This document shows positions 1-7,553 of a stretch of DNA of 64,000 nucleotides, piece after piece. Numbering within the stretch: position 1 is the first letter of the stretch; every line of letters starts with the position of its first letter. Origin of the DNA: Tessaracoccus coleopterorum (GTDB lineage: Bacteria > Actinomycetota > Actinomycetes > Propionibacteriales > Propionibacteriaceae); contig NZ_JAANIJ010000001.1 in NCBI RefSeq assembly GCF_011174705.1, forward strand, positions 3,286,001-3,350,000, given 5' to 3'. Under the pieces are notes generated by a model, which worked only from the letters and a program-made list of their open reading frames with translations, searched no databases and was not told the origin of the DNA. The translations under genes and the position numbers were made by a program.

Positions 1-238
1 CGGTCGCAGTGAGTCGATCGCGATCGACGGTGGCTTCATCTCGGTCGCCGACGGTCACGTGTCGATCCTCAGCCAGATGGCCCAACTCGGCCACGAGGTC
101 GGCATGGAGGAGGCCCTCAACAAGGCCTCCACCCTGGAGGCCAAGGCGCTGAAGGGCGAGGCCAACGACGACGAACTGCATCACCTGCGGATCCTGCAGG
201 CCCAGATCAGGGCCGGCAAGTCGGCAAGACCCAACTGA
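1..238 (+). CDS. atpC: ATP synthase F1 epsilon subunit, C-terminal part
   Basis: The gene enters from the left edge and ends with TGA at 236-238, so only about 78 codons are visible. The residues GGFISVADGHVSIL match the end of the epsilon beta-sandwich. They are followed by a charged, Ala/Leu-rich helical stretch (EEALNKASTLEAKALKGEAN), as expected for the C-terminal helical hairpin. Epsilon belongs to the central stalk of membrane-bound F1Fo ATP synthase and couples rotation to ATP synthesis. In actinobacteria atpC is the last gene of the atp operon and is often followed by a DUF2550 gene, as here. A strong hairpin follows the stop. The N-terminus lies outside the window. Confidence 0.85.
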   Translation, partial: GRSESIAIDGGFISVADGHVSILSQMAQLGHEVGMEEALNKASTLEAKALKGEANDDELHHLRILQAQIRAGKSARPN

Positions 239-247
239 TGAACATAT

Positions 248-283
248 CGCTCAGGGCGGCCTCTCCGGGGGCTGCCCTGAGCG
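248..283 (+). terminator. hairpin terminator after atpC
   Basis: Bases 248-261 (CGCTCAGGGCGGCC) pair with 270-283 (GGCTGCCCTGAGCG) through one G-U wobble, with an 8-base loop. The hairpin lies 10 bases after the atpC stop and before the DUF2550 ribosome binding site, so it probably ends the atp operon. There is no clear U-tract. Confidence 0.7.
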
Positions 284-310
284 CATGATAGGGTAGGGGA
301 GGTACTTCAC

Positions 311-764
311 ATGCCGTGGCAGGTGGTGCTCGTGGCGATCATCGTCGTCGCCGTCGTGATGCTGCCCTTCGTCATGCTCTACCTCCGCCGCCGCTGGCTC
401 ACCGGCCAGGGCGGCCTCTTTGACTGCGCCTATCAGCTGCCGGACGTGCCGGGGCCCGGCTGGATGCTCGGCGTGGCCCGCTACCGGCGCGACCAACTGG
501 AGTGGTTCCGGGCGTTCTCGATGAGCCTGCGGCCGCGGTACTCGTTCCCGCGGGCCACCACCACTTACATCCACCAGCGCACCCCCAGGGCCTTGAGGCC
601 ATCGCGCTGTTCGAGGGATCGGTCGTCGTCACGGTGCAGGACCGCCTGACCGGCGCCACCAGTGCGCTGTCCATGGCGAGCGACGAGGCGTTGGCGCTGA
701 TGAGCTGGCTGGAGTCGGCTCCCCCGGCAGCCACTACCTGTCGACGTCGCCCGACTCCCCGTAG
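311..764 (+). CDS. DUF2550 family membrane protein (frame broken)
   Basis: This is a short protein (about 150 aa) with one N-terminal transmembrane helix (VVLVAIIVVAVVMLPFVMLY) followed by a basic RRR segment. A soluble domain contains GGLFDCAYQL and, after a frame change, LEAIALFEGSVVVTVQ and EALALMSWLES. This layout and the position directly after atpC match the actinobacterial DUF2550 family, whose function is unknown. The start is an ATG preceded by a GGGGAGG-type ribosome binding site. The frame breaks near 580, in a C5 run, and near 722, also in a C5 run; adding one C at the second lets the protein end at TAG 762-764. It converges on pduO with only a few bases between them. Confidence 0.75.
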
Positions 765-768
765 CCCC

Positions 769-1368
769 TCACGCCTTCGCGGGTCGCTCCCGATCGGTGC
801 CCTGGACCCACAGCACCTCGGCCTCGGTGCCGTTGGCGACCCGGCTCATGATGAACAGCAGGTCGGACAACCGGTTCAGGTAGGTGATCGCCAGCGGGTT
901 GATCCCTCCGATGTCGGTGCCGAACTCCTCGCGGCAGCGCCATGCCGCCCGCTCCGCCCTGCGGGTGATGGTGCGCGCCACGTGGAGCTGCGCCCCCGCC
1001 GGGGTGCCGCCTGGGAGGATGAAGCTGCGCAGCACCGGCAGCTGCTCCTGCAGCTCGTCGCACCAGGCCTCCAACCGGTCGATGGAACGCTGTTCGATGC
1101 GCAGCGGCGGCCACTTCGGTTCCGGATCGAGCGGCGTGGACAGGTCCGCGCCGACGTCGAAGATCTCGTTTCGGATCAGCGCGAGCATCTCGACCACGCG
1201 GTCGGGGAGGCCGCCGAACGCGACGGCGAGGCCGATGGCGGAGTTGGCCTCGTCGGTGTGCCCGTAGGCCTCGACCCGGAGGTCGGTCTTGGCCACCTCC
1301 GAGTTGTCGGAGAGCCGGGTCGTGCCGCCGTCGCCGGTGCGGGTGTAGATCTTCGAGAGGGTCACCAT
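769..1368 (-). CDS. pduO: ATP:cob(I)alamin adenosyltransferase, PduO type
   Basis: The 199-residue frame is intact. It transfers the adenosyl group of ATP to cob(I)alamin, making coenzyme B12 for enzymes such as methylmalonyl-CoA mutase. The N-terminus KIYTRTGDGGTT is the family's ATP-binding signature. HTDEANSAIG, the ARTITRRAERAAW segment near residue 130 and INPLAITYLNRLSD near the C-terminus are further PduO/MMAB hallmarks. Length and motif order fit a complete enzyme. The ATG has no ribosome binding site but lies 7 bases from a TAGATT element, suggesting a leaderless transcript. The methylmalonyl-CoA epimerase 5 kb away belongs to a pathway that uses this cofactor. Confidence 0.93.
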   Translation of the reverse strand: MVTLSKIYTRTGDGGTTRLSDNSEVAKTDLRVEAYGHTDEANSAIGLAVAFGGLPDRVVEMLALIRNEIFDVGADLSTPLDPEPKWPPLRIEQRSIDRLEAWCDELQEQLPVLRSFILPGGTPAGAQLHVARTITRRAERAAWRCREEFGTDIGGINPLAITYLNRLSDLLFIMSRVANGTEAEVLWVQGTDRERPAKA

Positions 1369-1375
1369 GCGCCCA

Positions 1376-1381
1376 AATCTA
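1376..1381 (-). promoter_or_regulatory. -10 element of pduO, leaderless configuration
   Basis: TAGATT on the minus strand ends 7 bases before the pduO ATG, placing the likely transcript start at the start codon. No Shine-Dalgarno sequence is present. Confidence 0.5.
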
Positions 1382-1439
1382 CCGGGTCGGGGCCCGTCCC
1401 GGTTCGGTCCCGCGGCGGGTGGTGTGTCATGGTTGTGGT

Positions 1440-2094
1440 GTGCAGAAACGAGTCATCCCCCTCCTTGTCGCGTCGCTGTCGCTAGCGGGCCTGACCGCGT
1501 GCGCCGACGCGAACACGTCCAACGCGGGCGGCGAGATCCCGCCAACTCCGTGCAGTGCTCCTACCCGGCCGACGGTTCGCCCGCCAAGCCGGTCGATCCG
1601 CCGTCGGAGTGGGCACCCGCGGCGGGCGAGGTCACGGTGACGCTGCGGCTCACCGCCGGTGACGTGCCGATCACGATGGACAGGGCGAAGGCGCCGTGCA
1701 CCGTCAACTCGGTCGTCTCGCTCGCCGAGCAGGGCTACTTCGACGACACCCAGTGCCACCGCCTCACCGACTACGGCATCTTCGTGCTGCAGTGCGGCGA
1801 CCCGAGCGCAACCGGCACCGGTGGCCCCGGCTACACCTTCGCCGATGAGGTCGATCCCTCGCTCACGTACGGGGCAGGCACCGTCGCGATGGCCAATCGT
1901 GGGAGGGACACCAACGGCTCCCAGTTCTTCCTGGTCTACGCCGACACGCAGCTGAGCCCCGACTACACCGTCTTCGGGACCATGGACCAGGCCGGCATCG
2001 ATGTCGTCGGGGCATCGCCGCGCAGGGCGTCGACGCCGTGGACGGCACGTCGCCGATCGCTGAGGCGAAGATCACCGAGGCCGTCCTCGGCTGA
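1440..2094 (+). CDS. cyclophilin-type peptidyl-prolyl isomerase, lipoprotein (frame broken)
   Basis: This is an exported prolyl cis-trans isomerase. From the GTG at 1440 the product begins MQKRVIPLLVASLSLAGLTA followed by Cys, a lipoprotein signal peptide with lipobox LTAC. A Cys-containing linker precedes a cyclophilin domain recognised by TVNSVVSLAEQGYFDDTQCH, LQCGDP, GGPGYTFADE, RDTNGSQFF and FGTMDQAGIDVV. RDTNGSQFF is the usual active-site region. The frame breaks near 1540 and near 2011 (a G4 run). Restoring one G at the second gives an end in ITEAVLG at TGA 2092-2094, the normal cyclophilin C-terminus. It converges on the hydrolase gene with 2 bases between stops. The start is moderately certain; a GTG further upstream at 1419 is possible. 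Confidence 0.85.
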
Positions 2095-2096
2095 TC

Positions 2097-2870
2097 TCAG
2101 TCGGAGCCGGTGAGGAAGCGGCGGCACACCACGAGGAAGGCCTCCGGGTCATCCGAGTGGACCCAGTGCCCCGCCCTCTTCAGGGTGATCTGGAACATCC
2201 GCGGAAAGTACGCGCGCATCGGCGGCACATGCTCCGGCTGGACGTACGGGAGCGTCCCCCGTGACCCAGAACACCGGCCCCTCGAAGCTGGCGTCGATCT
2301 CGGCCCAGCCGCCCACCTGGTGCAGCGAGTCGCCGAGCAGGTCGAGGTTGGCTGCCCACGACCAGTGCTGGCCCTTGTGGCGGAGGTTCTGCAGCAGGAA
2401 GCGGCGCACGACGTCGTCGGGGATCTCATCGGTCAGGTCACGGTCGGCCTGGGTCCGGCTCGTGACCCGGTCGATGTCAAGGTGGCGCAGCGCCGCGACG
2501 AGGGCGTCGAACGACTGCGCCGCCTCGTTCCGGGCGGGGAGATGTCGACCACCATCAACCGGTCGATGAGCTCTGGGCGTCGCAGCGCGAGCCGCATCCC
2601 GATCTTGCCTCCGAGTGAATGGCCGATGAGCGCGACCGGTCCGTCGAAGGTCTCCGTAATCCAGTCGGCGACAGCGTCGGCCTGGCCGTCGAGGTCGAAC
2701 TCCTCGGTCCATGGTGAGCGGCCGTGGTTGGGCAGGTCCACGAGGTGGCAGGTCGCCACGTCGCCCAGCGCCGTCGCTACGGAACTGAAGTTCTTGCCCT
2801 GCCCGAACAGCCCGTGCAGGAACACCACCTGGCGGGGTCCGGAGCCGATGACGGTGTCGTACAGATTCAC
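2097..2870 (-). CDS. alpha/beta hydrolase (frame broken)
   Basis: The product is an alpha/beta-fold hydrolase of about 257 aa. The oxyanion-hole motif VFLHGLFGQGKN lies near residue 18, and the nucleophile elbow is ALIGHSLGGKIGM (GHSLGG, Ser). The C-terminal catalytic His is in KRAGHWVHSDDPEAF. This pattern resembles YbfF-like esterases; the substrate is unknown. The frame breaks near 2538, where a C4 run appears one base short, and near 2245, where a G5 run appears one base too long. The GTG start at 2870 is supported by a GTGA overlap with the stop of the upstream Cys-rich protein gene, so it is probably translated with that gene and nucS. Confidence 0.85.
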
Positions 2871-3141
2871 GTGGCTATGCTCCAACAGTGGGTGTGCCAG
2901 TGCCGGCGCACCTCGAGGCCCGATTCGTTGCCGACGGGTGGGGTTGCGGGCCACACGACGACGTGGGCCGTTCCGGGGGCCACGCGTCGTGCGCAGCCAG
3001 GGCAGGTGTATTCCTTCTCGGCGCGGCCCGCGGGGACGTCGCGCACGATGTAGTCTCCCCTCCACGGGTCATGCGGCGCTGTGCTCCGCCGGCCAGCAGC
3101 GGCCGCGGTTGACGCAGGTGTTTGGAGGGGCGTCTGGCCAT
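2867..3141 (-). CDS. small Cys/His-rich protein in the nucS operon (frame broken)
   Basis: This small basic protein of about 91 aa starts [14 protein letters not shown]. After a frame break somewhere in 3060-3110 it reads GDYIVRDVPAGRAEKEYTCPG. It then has a second CxxC Cys, the segment GTAHVVVWP and the end RRHWHTHCW. The CPGC pair plus the late H-x-H-C cluster look like a zinc-binding fold. I recall similar proteins being common in actinobacteria, without an assigned function. Its ATG overlaps the nucS stop (TGATG), and its own stop overlaps the hydrolase start (GTGA), so all three are translationally coupled. The function is unknown; the position behind a mismatch endonuclease is the best hint. 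Confidence 0.65.
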
Positions 3142-3836
3142 CAGAAGAGCCGCTCGTCGGCGTTGTCCATGCCGCGCAGGGCGTCGTAGTCGATGAGGCG
3201 CCACTCGATGCCGCGGTCGGCGGCCAGCGTGCGGGCCTGGGGCTTGATCTGCTGCCCGGCGAAGATGCCGCGCACCGGCGCGAGCTGCGGGTCGCGGTTC
3301 ATCAGCTCGAGGTAGCGGGTCAGCTGCTCGACGCCGTCGATCTCTCCGCGTCGCTTCACCTCGACCGCGACGTAGCGGCCGTCACCGTCGCGCAGCAGCA
3401 GGTCCACCGGGCCGATGGGGGTCAGGTACTCGCGCTGCACCAGCGCCAGGTCGTCGCCCAGCGTCGCCGGGTGTTCGGCCAGCAGCACCTGCAGGTGGGC
3501 CTCCACGCCGTCCTTCTGCAGCCCGGGGTCGATGCCGAGCTCGTGGGCGCTGTCGTGCAGCACATCGGCCAGCGAGATGCGCAGCGTGTCGCCGTCCTTC
3601 GACCTGACCTGCCACACCTCGGAAACACCGAGCGCCTCGACAGCCTCTGCGTCGGGCTCCGTGACGGTGAGGGTGCAGGGAGGGCTCATCCAGTTGAGGG
3701 GCTTGTAGGCGCGGTCGTCGGCGTGCACCGAGACGGATCCGTCGGCCTTCACGAGGATGAGGCGGGTGGCCATGGGCAGATGGGCGGTCAGTCGACCTAC
3801 GTAGTCGACCTGACACCGGGCAATCACCAAACGCAC
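3141..3836 (-). CDS. nucS: mismatch-specific endonuclease NucS/EndoMS
   Basis: This intact protein of 231 residues is NucS, which cuts both strands at certain base mismatches and replaces MutS/MutL repair in most actinobacteria. The N-terminal DNA-binding domain contains [26 protein letters not shown] and [10 protein letters not shown]. The C-terminal RecB-like nuclease domain carries [13 protein letters not shown] and VAVEVKRRG, giving the D...ExK metal-binding set. [15 protein letters not shown] and the C-terminal NADERLF are also typical, and the hydrophobic tail resembles the beta-clamp contact motif known for the family. The GTG start at 3836 sits 6 bases after a TAGGTT element. The gene leads an operon with the Cys-rich protein and the hydrolase. 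Confidence 0.95.
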   Translation of the reverse strand: MRLVIARCQVDYVGRLTAHLPMATRLILVKADGSVSVHADDRAYKPLNWMSPPCTLTVTEPDAEAVEALGVSEVWQVRSKDGDTLRISLADVLHDSAHELGIDPGLQKDGVEAHLQVLLAEHPATLGDDLALVQREYLTPIGPVDLLLRDGDGRYVAVEVKRRGEIDGVEQLTRYLELMNRDPQLAPVRGIFAGQQIKPQARTLAADRGIEWRLIDYDALRGMDNADERLF

Positions 3837-3842
3837 CGCAAC

Positions 3843-3848
3843 AACCTA
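3843..3848 (-). promoter_or_regulatory. -10 element of the nucS operon, leaderless configuration
   Basis: TAGGTT on the minus strand lies 6 bases before the GTG of nucS. No ribosome binding site is visible, so the transcript probably starts at the start codon. Confidence 0.5.
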
Positions 3849-3856
3849 CCCCGCCT

Positions 3857-5099
3857 TCACGAAGCGTCCAAAGCGGGCCGCACGATCTCGCGGTAGAGCA
3901 GGAGCACTCCGGCGGTCGTGGGGATGGCGATCACGGCCCCGATCACGCCGAACAGCATGCCGCCGATGATGGCCGACAGCACGACGAGCGCTCCCGGCAC
4001 CTTCACCGTGCGCTTCATCACGGTGGGATAGATCACGTAGGCGTCGAACTGCTGGTAGATCAGGAAGTAGATGATCGTGGCGATGCCGATGCTCGGGTTG
4101 ACGGCGAAGCCGACGATGGCCACCGACACCATGGCCAGCGACGAGCCGACCAGCGGGATGAAGCAGAACATCGCCACCACGAACGCCAGCGCGAGCGAGT
4201 AGGCGCTGAGGCCCGCGAAGTTCATGAAGACGAAGGAGCACACCGAGGCCACCGTGACAATGACGAACATGCCGGTGATGTAGCCGGAGACGCCGCGGAA
4301 GATCTCGTCGGCCAGGTACCTGGCGCGGGCCCTCCTGCTGCCGGGGCCAGCGCGTAGATGGTCTCCTTGATCGTCGGCAGGGAGGCCAGGAAGTAGATCG
4401 TGAGCACCAGCGTGACAATCACCGAGAACACGAGGTTCGCGACCAACTTGCCCGCGCCCATCACGCCGCCGAAGAGGCTGTTGATGAGGCTTCCCGACGC
4501 GATGAACGCCTGGATCTTCTCGACCACCTGGTACTGCTCCTCGAACTCGCGCAGCTGCGGGTGCTCGGCAAGGTTCTGCAGGAGGACCGGAAGCCGCCTG
4601 CTCAGGGCGGTGGCCTGCTCGGTGAGGATCGGCACCAGCGCGGTCACGCCCAGCGCGATCACGCCCAGCGTGGCCAGCGCCACGATCGTGACCGCGAAAC
4701 CGCGGGGGACCCGGCGGCGGGTGAAGAACTCGACGGCCGGATTGAGGCCGAGCGCCAGGAACATCGCGAGGACCACCAGGATCAGGACGCTCTGCACCGT
4801 GAGCATCGCCTGGCCCAGCGCGATGGCGACCAGGACGCCCGCGGCGCCCAGGAATCCGACGATGAAGGGGGAGCGCTGCTTGCGTTCCAGATGCGTCGGT
4901 TCCGCGGGTGGAACCGGGATCAGCTCGGGAACCGGCGGGGAGCGATGAACGCCTTTGCGCCGCGGCCGGCCGCCCGGATGACGCGGGACGCGCCGCGTCG
5001 CAGCCATGAGCGCTTCTTCGCGCCGGTGGCCGGTTCGGGGGCCTGCAGCGAGGTGTCGTTGTCGTCGACTCCCTCGGAGGGTTGTGCCCTGTCTGTCAC
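3857..5099 (-). CDS. AI-2E family (PerM-type) membrane permease (frame broken)
   Basis: This is a polytopic membrane protein of about 414 aa. A basic, Pro-rich N-terminal tail is followed by the paired helices FIVGFLGAAGVLVAIALG and SVLILVVLAMFLALGLNPAV. The signature VEFFTRRRVPRGFAV, a periplasmic helix-rich segment and a C-terminal bundle follow, with MFCFIPLVGSSLA, YVIYPTVMKRTVKVP and IPTTAGVLLLYREI. The family exports diverse solutes; the substrate here cannot be told. The frame breaks near 4945 and near 4345. The GTG start at 5099 overlaps the stop of the upstream DivIVA gene (GTGA), implying a two-gene operon. Confidence 0.85.
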
Positions 5100-6165
5100 G
5101 ACTCGGCTTCGCGGGCAATGACGGCGGTGACCTCATCGGAGAACTGGGCGCCGGACTCCTCCGCGAGGGCCCGCAGGTTGTTCAGCTGGCCGAGCGCGTT
5201 GGAACGCCTGGCTTCGAGGGAGGCGATCTCGCGGGTCAGCTGCTCCCTGCGCCAGGCGATCCGCTCCTCGAGGTCGGTCTCCTGCTGCCGGGCCCGCTCG
5301 CGCATGGTGCTGAGGGTGGCCTCCGACTCGCGGGTGGCGGCGAGCCGGATCTCCTCAGACTGCCGCAGGGCCTCCTGACGGATGCGGTCGGCCTCCAGAC
5401 GGGCTTCCGCGGCACGGGCCGCCGCCGCGTCGGCGTCCCTGTCGGCCTGTGCCAGGCGTGCGGTGACGGTGTCCTCGGCGGCCCTGGCGGTGGCGGTGGT
5501 CTTCGCGAGGGAGTCCTCCGCGGCCTTGTGGGCGGTGGCGATGATCTCGGAGGCCTTGCGCTCGGCCTCCTGCTCGCGCCGCAGCGCCTCCACGCGGGAC
5601 GTCTCCGCGAGGGCATCACACTTCTGGGTGGTGGACTCCACCATCGTCTGCGCCCGCTGCCGCGCATCCGCGAGGTGCAGATCGGCGTCCCTCCTGGCCG
5701 TCTCGAGGGCAGCGGCGCCCGCCTCGGCCTGCTCCTGACGCAGCTGCCGCAGGCCGGAGAGCCCCGTGAGGCGCACATCGTCGGCCTCCTGCTGGGCGGC
5801 CTCCCGTAGCGCGGCGGCGGTGCGACGGGCCTCCGTCTTGATGCGTTCCGCCTCGTGCACGGCCCGGTCGACAATGTCACCGGCCTGCGCCTCGGCCGCC
5901 TTCAGCAGCCCGGTCGCGTGCGCGCCGAGCCGGGTGAAGTCCGTGGCCCCGACCTCCGAGCGCACGAAGGCCACCTCGCGGGACCTCTCGCGCAGCTGCA
6001 TCTTGAGCTGGGTCACCTTCGACTCCACCTCGCGGACGTAGCTGTCCACCGAGTGCTTGTCGTAGCCGAGCATCGAGTGGGGAAGTTCCCCGCGGCGCTC
6101 GCGCTGTCCTCGAACAGGTTGAGGCCGGTCTCTTCGGTGTCGAAGTCACGGGTGGGTTCGGTCAC
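5096..6165 (-). CDS. DivIVA-domain coiled-coil protein (frame broken)
   Basis: The protein has about 356 residues, almost entirely helical and rich in Ala, Glu and Arg. Near residue 30 it has the DivIVA-type motif LGYDKHSVDSYVREVE, followed by a long coiled coil. Such proteins bind curved membrane or scaffold polar and septal growth in actinobacteria; this one is longer than a minimal DivIVA and could be a SepIVA-like relative. The GTG start at 6165 has a good ribosome binding site (AAAGGA, 5-6 bases away) and gives MTEPTRDFDTEETGLNLFED. The frame breaks near 6090, in a C4 run. The stop overlaps the start of the AI-2E permease gene. Confidence 0.8.
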
Positions 6166-6234
6166 GGTGGTCCTTTCGGTCTCCTGATGGTGAGCCTAGT
6201 CGCTCGGCGCTCCGGAACGCCGGTGGAAACACGC

Positions 6235-6270
6235 GCGGGGCGGGACGGTTCAACAACCGTCCCGCCCCGC
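6235..6270 (-). terminator. perfect-stem terminator after the methylmalonyl-CoA epimerase gene
   Basis: GCGGGGCGGGACGGTT (6235-6250) pairs perfectly with 6255-6270 around a 4-base loop. It lies 22 bases after the epimerase stop on the minus strand. The A4 on the plus-strand 3' side does not give a U-tract for the minus strand, but the 16-bp GC stem is strong. Confidence 0.75.
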
Positions 6271-6291
6271 AAAAGGCGAGCCCTGTCCGGC

Positions 6292-6741
6292 TCAGTGCTC
6301 CGTGGGCTCCTTGGGCAGTTCAACGAGCTCGAGGAGGACCCCGCGGGCATCCTTCGGGTGCACGAAGTTGATGCGGGAGCCGCCGGTGCCGCGCTTGGCC
6401 TCGGGGAACAGGAGACGCATGCCGCGCTCCTTGAGGACGGCGCTGACGTGGTCCAGATCGGCGACGCGGTAGGCGAGCTGCTGCATGCCGGGGCCGTTGC
6501 GGTCGAGGAACTTCGCGATGGTGGAGTTCTCGTTCAGCGGGGCGAGCAGCTGGATCTTGGCGTTCTCCTCACCCTGCTCCCCGGTGCCGATCATGGCCTC
6601 GGCCACGCCCTGCTCCTCGTTGATCTCGCGGTGGAGCTCGCGCCAGCCGAAGACCTCGCTGTGGAACTTGACGGCCTCATCCAGGTCAGGAACGGCGAGA
6701 CCGACGTGATCGATGCAGATGAACAGATCAGAATTATCCAT
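6292..6741 (-). CDS. mce: methylmalonyl-CoA epimerase
   Basis: This intact 149-residue glyoxalase/VOC-fold enzyme interconverts (R)- and (S)-methylmalonyl-CoA, a step of the propionate/succinate pathway. Hallmarks are ICIDHVGLAVPDLDEAV near the N-terminus (metal His), FLDRNGPGMQQLAYRVADLD in the middle and RINFVHPKDARGVLLELVEL at the C-terminus (metal Glu). The motifs are spaced as in the family and the length is standard. It stands alone on the minus strand, ends at a strong terminator and is divergent from the small membrane-protein/PH-domain pair. Together with the adenosyltransferase gene it supports a propionic-acid-type metabolism. Confidence 0.93.
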   Translation of the reverse strand: MDNSDLFICIDHVGLAVPDLDEAVKFHSEVFGWRELHREINEEQGVAEAMIGTGEQGEENAKIQLLAPLNENSTIAKFLDRNGPGMQQLAYRVADLDHVSAVLKERGMRLLFPEAKRGTGGSRINFVHPKDARGVLLELVELPKEPTEH

Positions 6742-6830
6742 GGCCCCAGTTTTCCATACGGCGAGTCGCGGATGCCGTCGGGGTCCCCGTCGGGCACACT
6801 AGGAAGCCGGGACGAGCGGAGGAGGAACTC

Positions 6831-6986
6831 GTGGGTACCTGGATCAAGAAGATCCTGCTGATTCTCATCGTGGCCTTCGTGCTGTTCTACCTGTTCACGC
6901 GGCCGGAGGCGGCCGCGGAGGCCGTGCGCACGTTCTTCGGTGCGTTCGAGTCGATCGGGACGTTCTTCACCACCCTGGCGAGCTAG
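6831..6986 (+). CDS. small membrane protein, 51 aa
   Basis: A GTG start at 6831, 5-6 bases behind GGAGGAG, opens a 51-residue frame starting MGTWIKKILLILIVAFVLFY. It has one N-terminal transmembrane helix, then FTRPEAAAEAVRTFFGAFES and a short hydrophobic end (FFTTLAS). It is followed after 7 bases by the PH-domain membrane protein, so the two are probably cotranscribed. I recall similar short proteins next to PH-domain genes in actinobacteria, but no function is known. The good ribosome binding site and clean helix make it likely to be real despite its size. Confidence 0.7.
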   Translation: MGTWIKKILLILIVAFVLFYLFTRPEAAAEAVRTFFGAFESIGTFFTTLAS

Positions 6987-6993
6987 CCCGCAG

Positions 6994-7553
6994 ATGGCCG
7001 TCGTGGGGCGGTTCCTCGCGCCGGACATCTCGGCGCATCTGCTCACCGTCGAGGGTGAGGTCGTCATAGACGAGGTCCGCAAGCACTGGGCGGCCACGTT
7101 CGGTTGGCACTGCCTGATGGCGCTGAGCATCCCGCTGTTCGTCTTGATGGTCCCGCGGGGGCGCTGTTCTGGATCCCGCTGCTCGCCGGGTTCGCGGTCC
7201 TCGGCCTCGGAGCGTGGAAGGTGCACGTCGCCTACATGGACCGCTTCGTGATCACCAACATGCGCGTGTTCCGCGTCCATGGCGTCTTCAACACCCACCT
7301 GGCGACGATGCCGATGAGCCGCATCCTCGACATTTCGATGGCACGACCCCTGGCCGGGCAGTTGTGCGGGTACGGCCACTTCGTGTTCGAGTCGGCAGCG
7401 CAGGACCAGGGGCTGCGCGACATCCGTTACGTGGGCCGCCCCGAGGAGCGTGACCTCACGATCCAGCGCGTCATCCAACTCTCCGGCCTGCGCCAGACCA
7501 TGCAACTGGAGCGGTGGACGACCGGAGAGCCGGACGACGAGGACGGAACCTGA
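6994..7553 (+). CDS. PH-domain membrane protein (frame broken)
   Basis: This protein of about 186 aa has a short N-terminal segment (MAVVGRFLAPDISAHLLTVEGE, here split by description: a cytoplasmic start rich in hydrophobics) and the motif VRKHWAATF. Two adjacent transmembrane helices (CLMALSIPLFVLMV and ALFWIPLLAGFAVLGLG) follow. A bacterial PH domain contains DRFVITNMRVFRVHGVFN, MPMSRILDISMARP, GYGHFVFESAAQDQG and DIRYVGRPEE. The role is unknown; related YdbS/YdbT proteins are membrane-associated. The frame breaks near 7157, in a G5 run between the two helices. It converges on pgm with no intergenic space. Confidence 0.8.

Noticed and set aside
3415-3708. Plus-strand frames over nucS and neighbours
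   Set aside because: They are Ser/Arg-rich with no domain and overlap an intact minus-strand gene with full family motifs.
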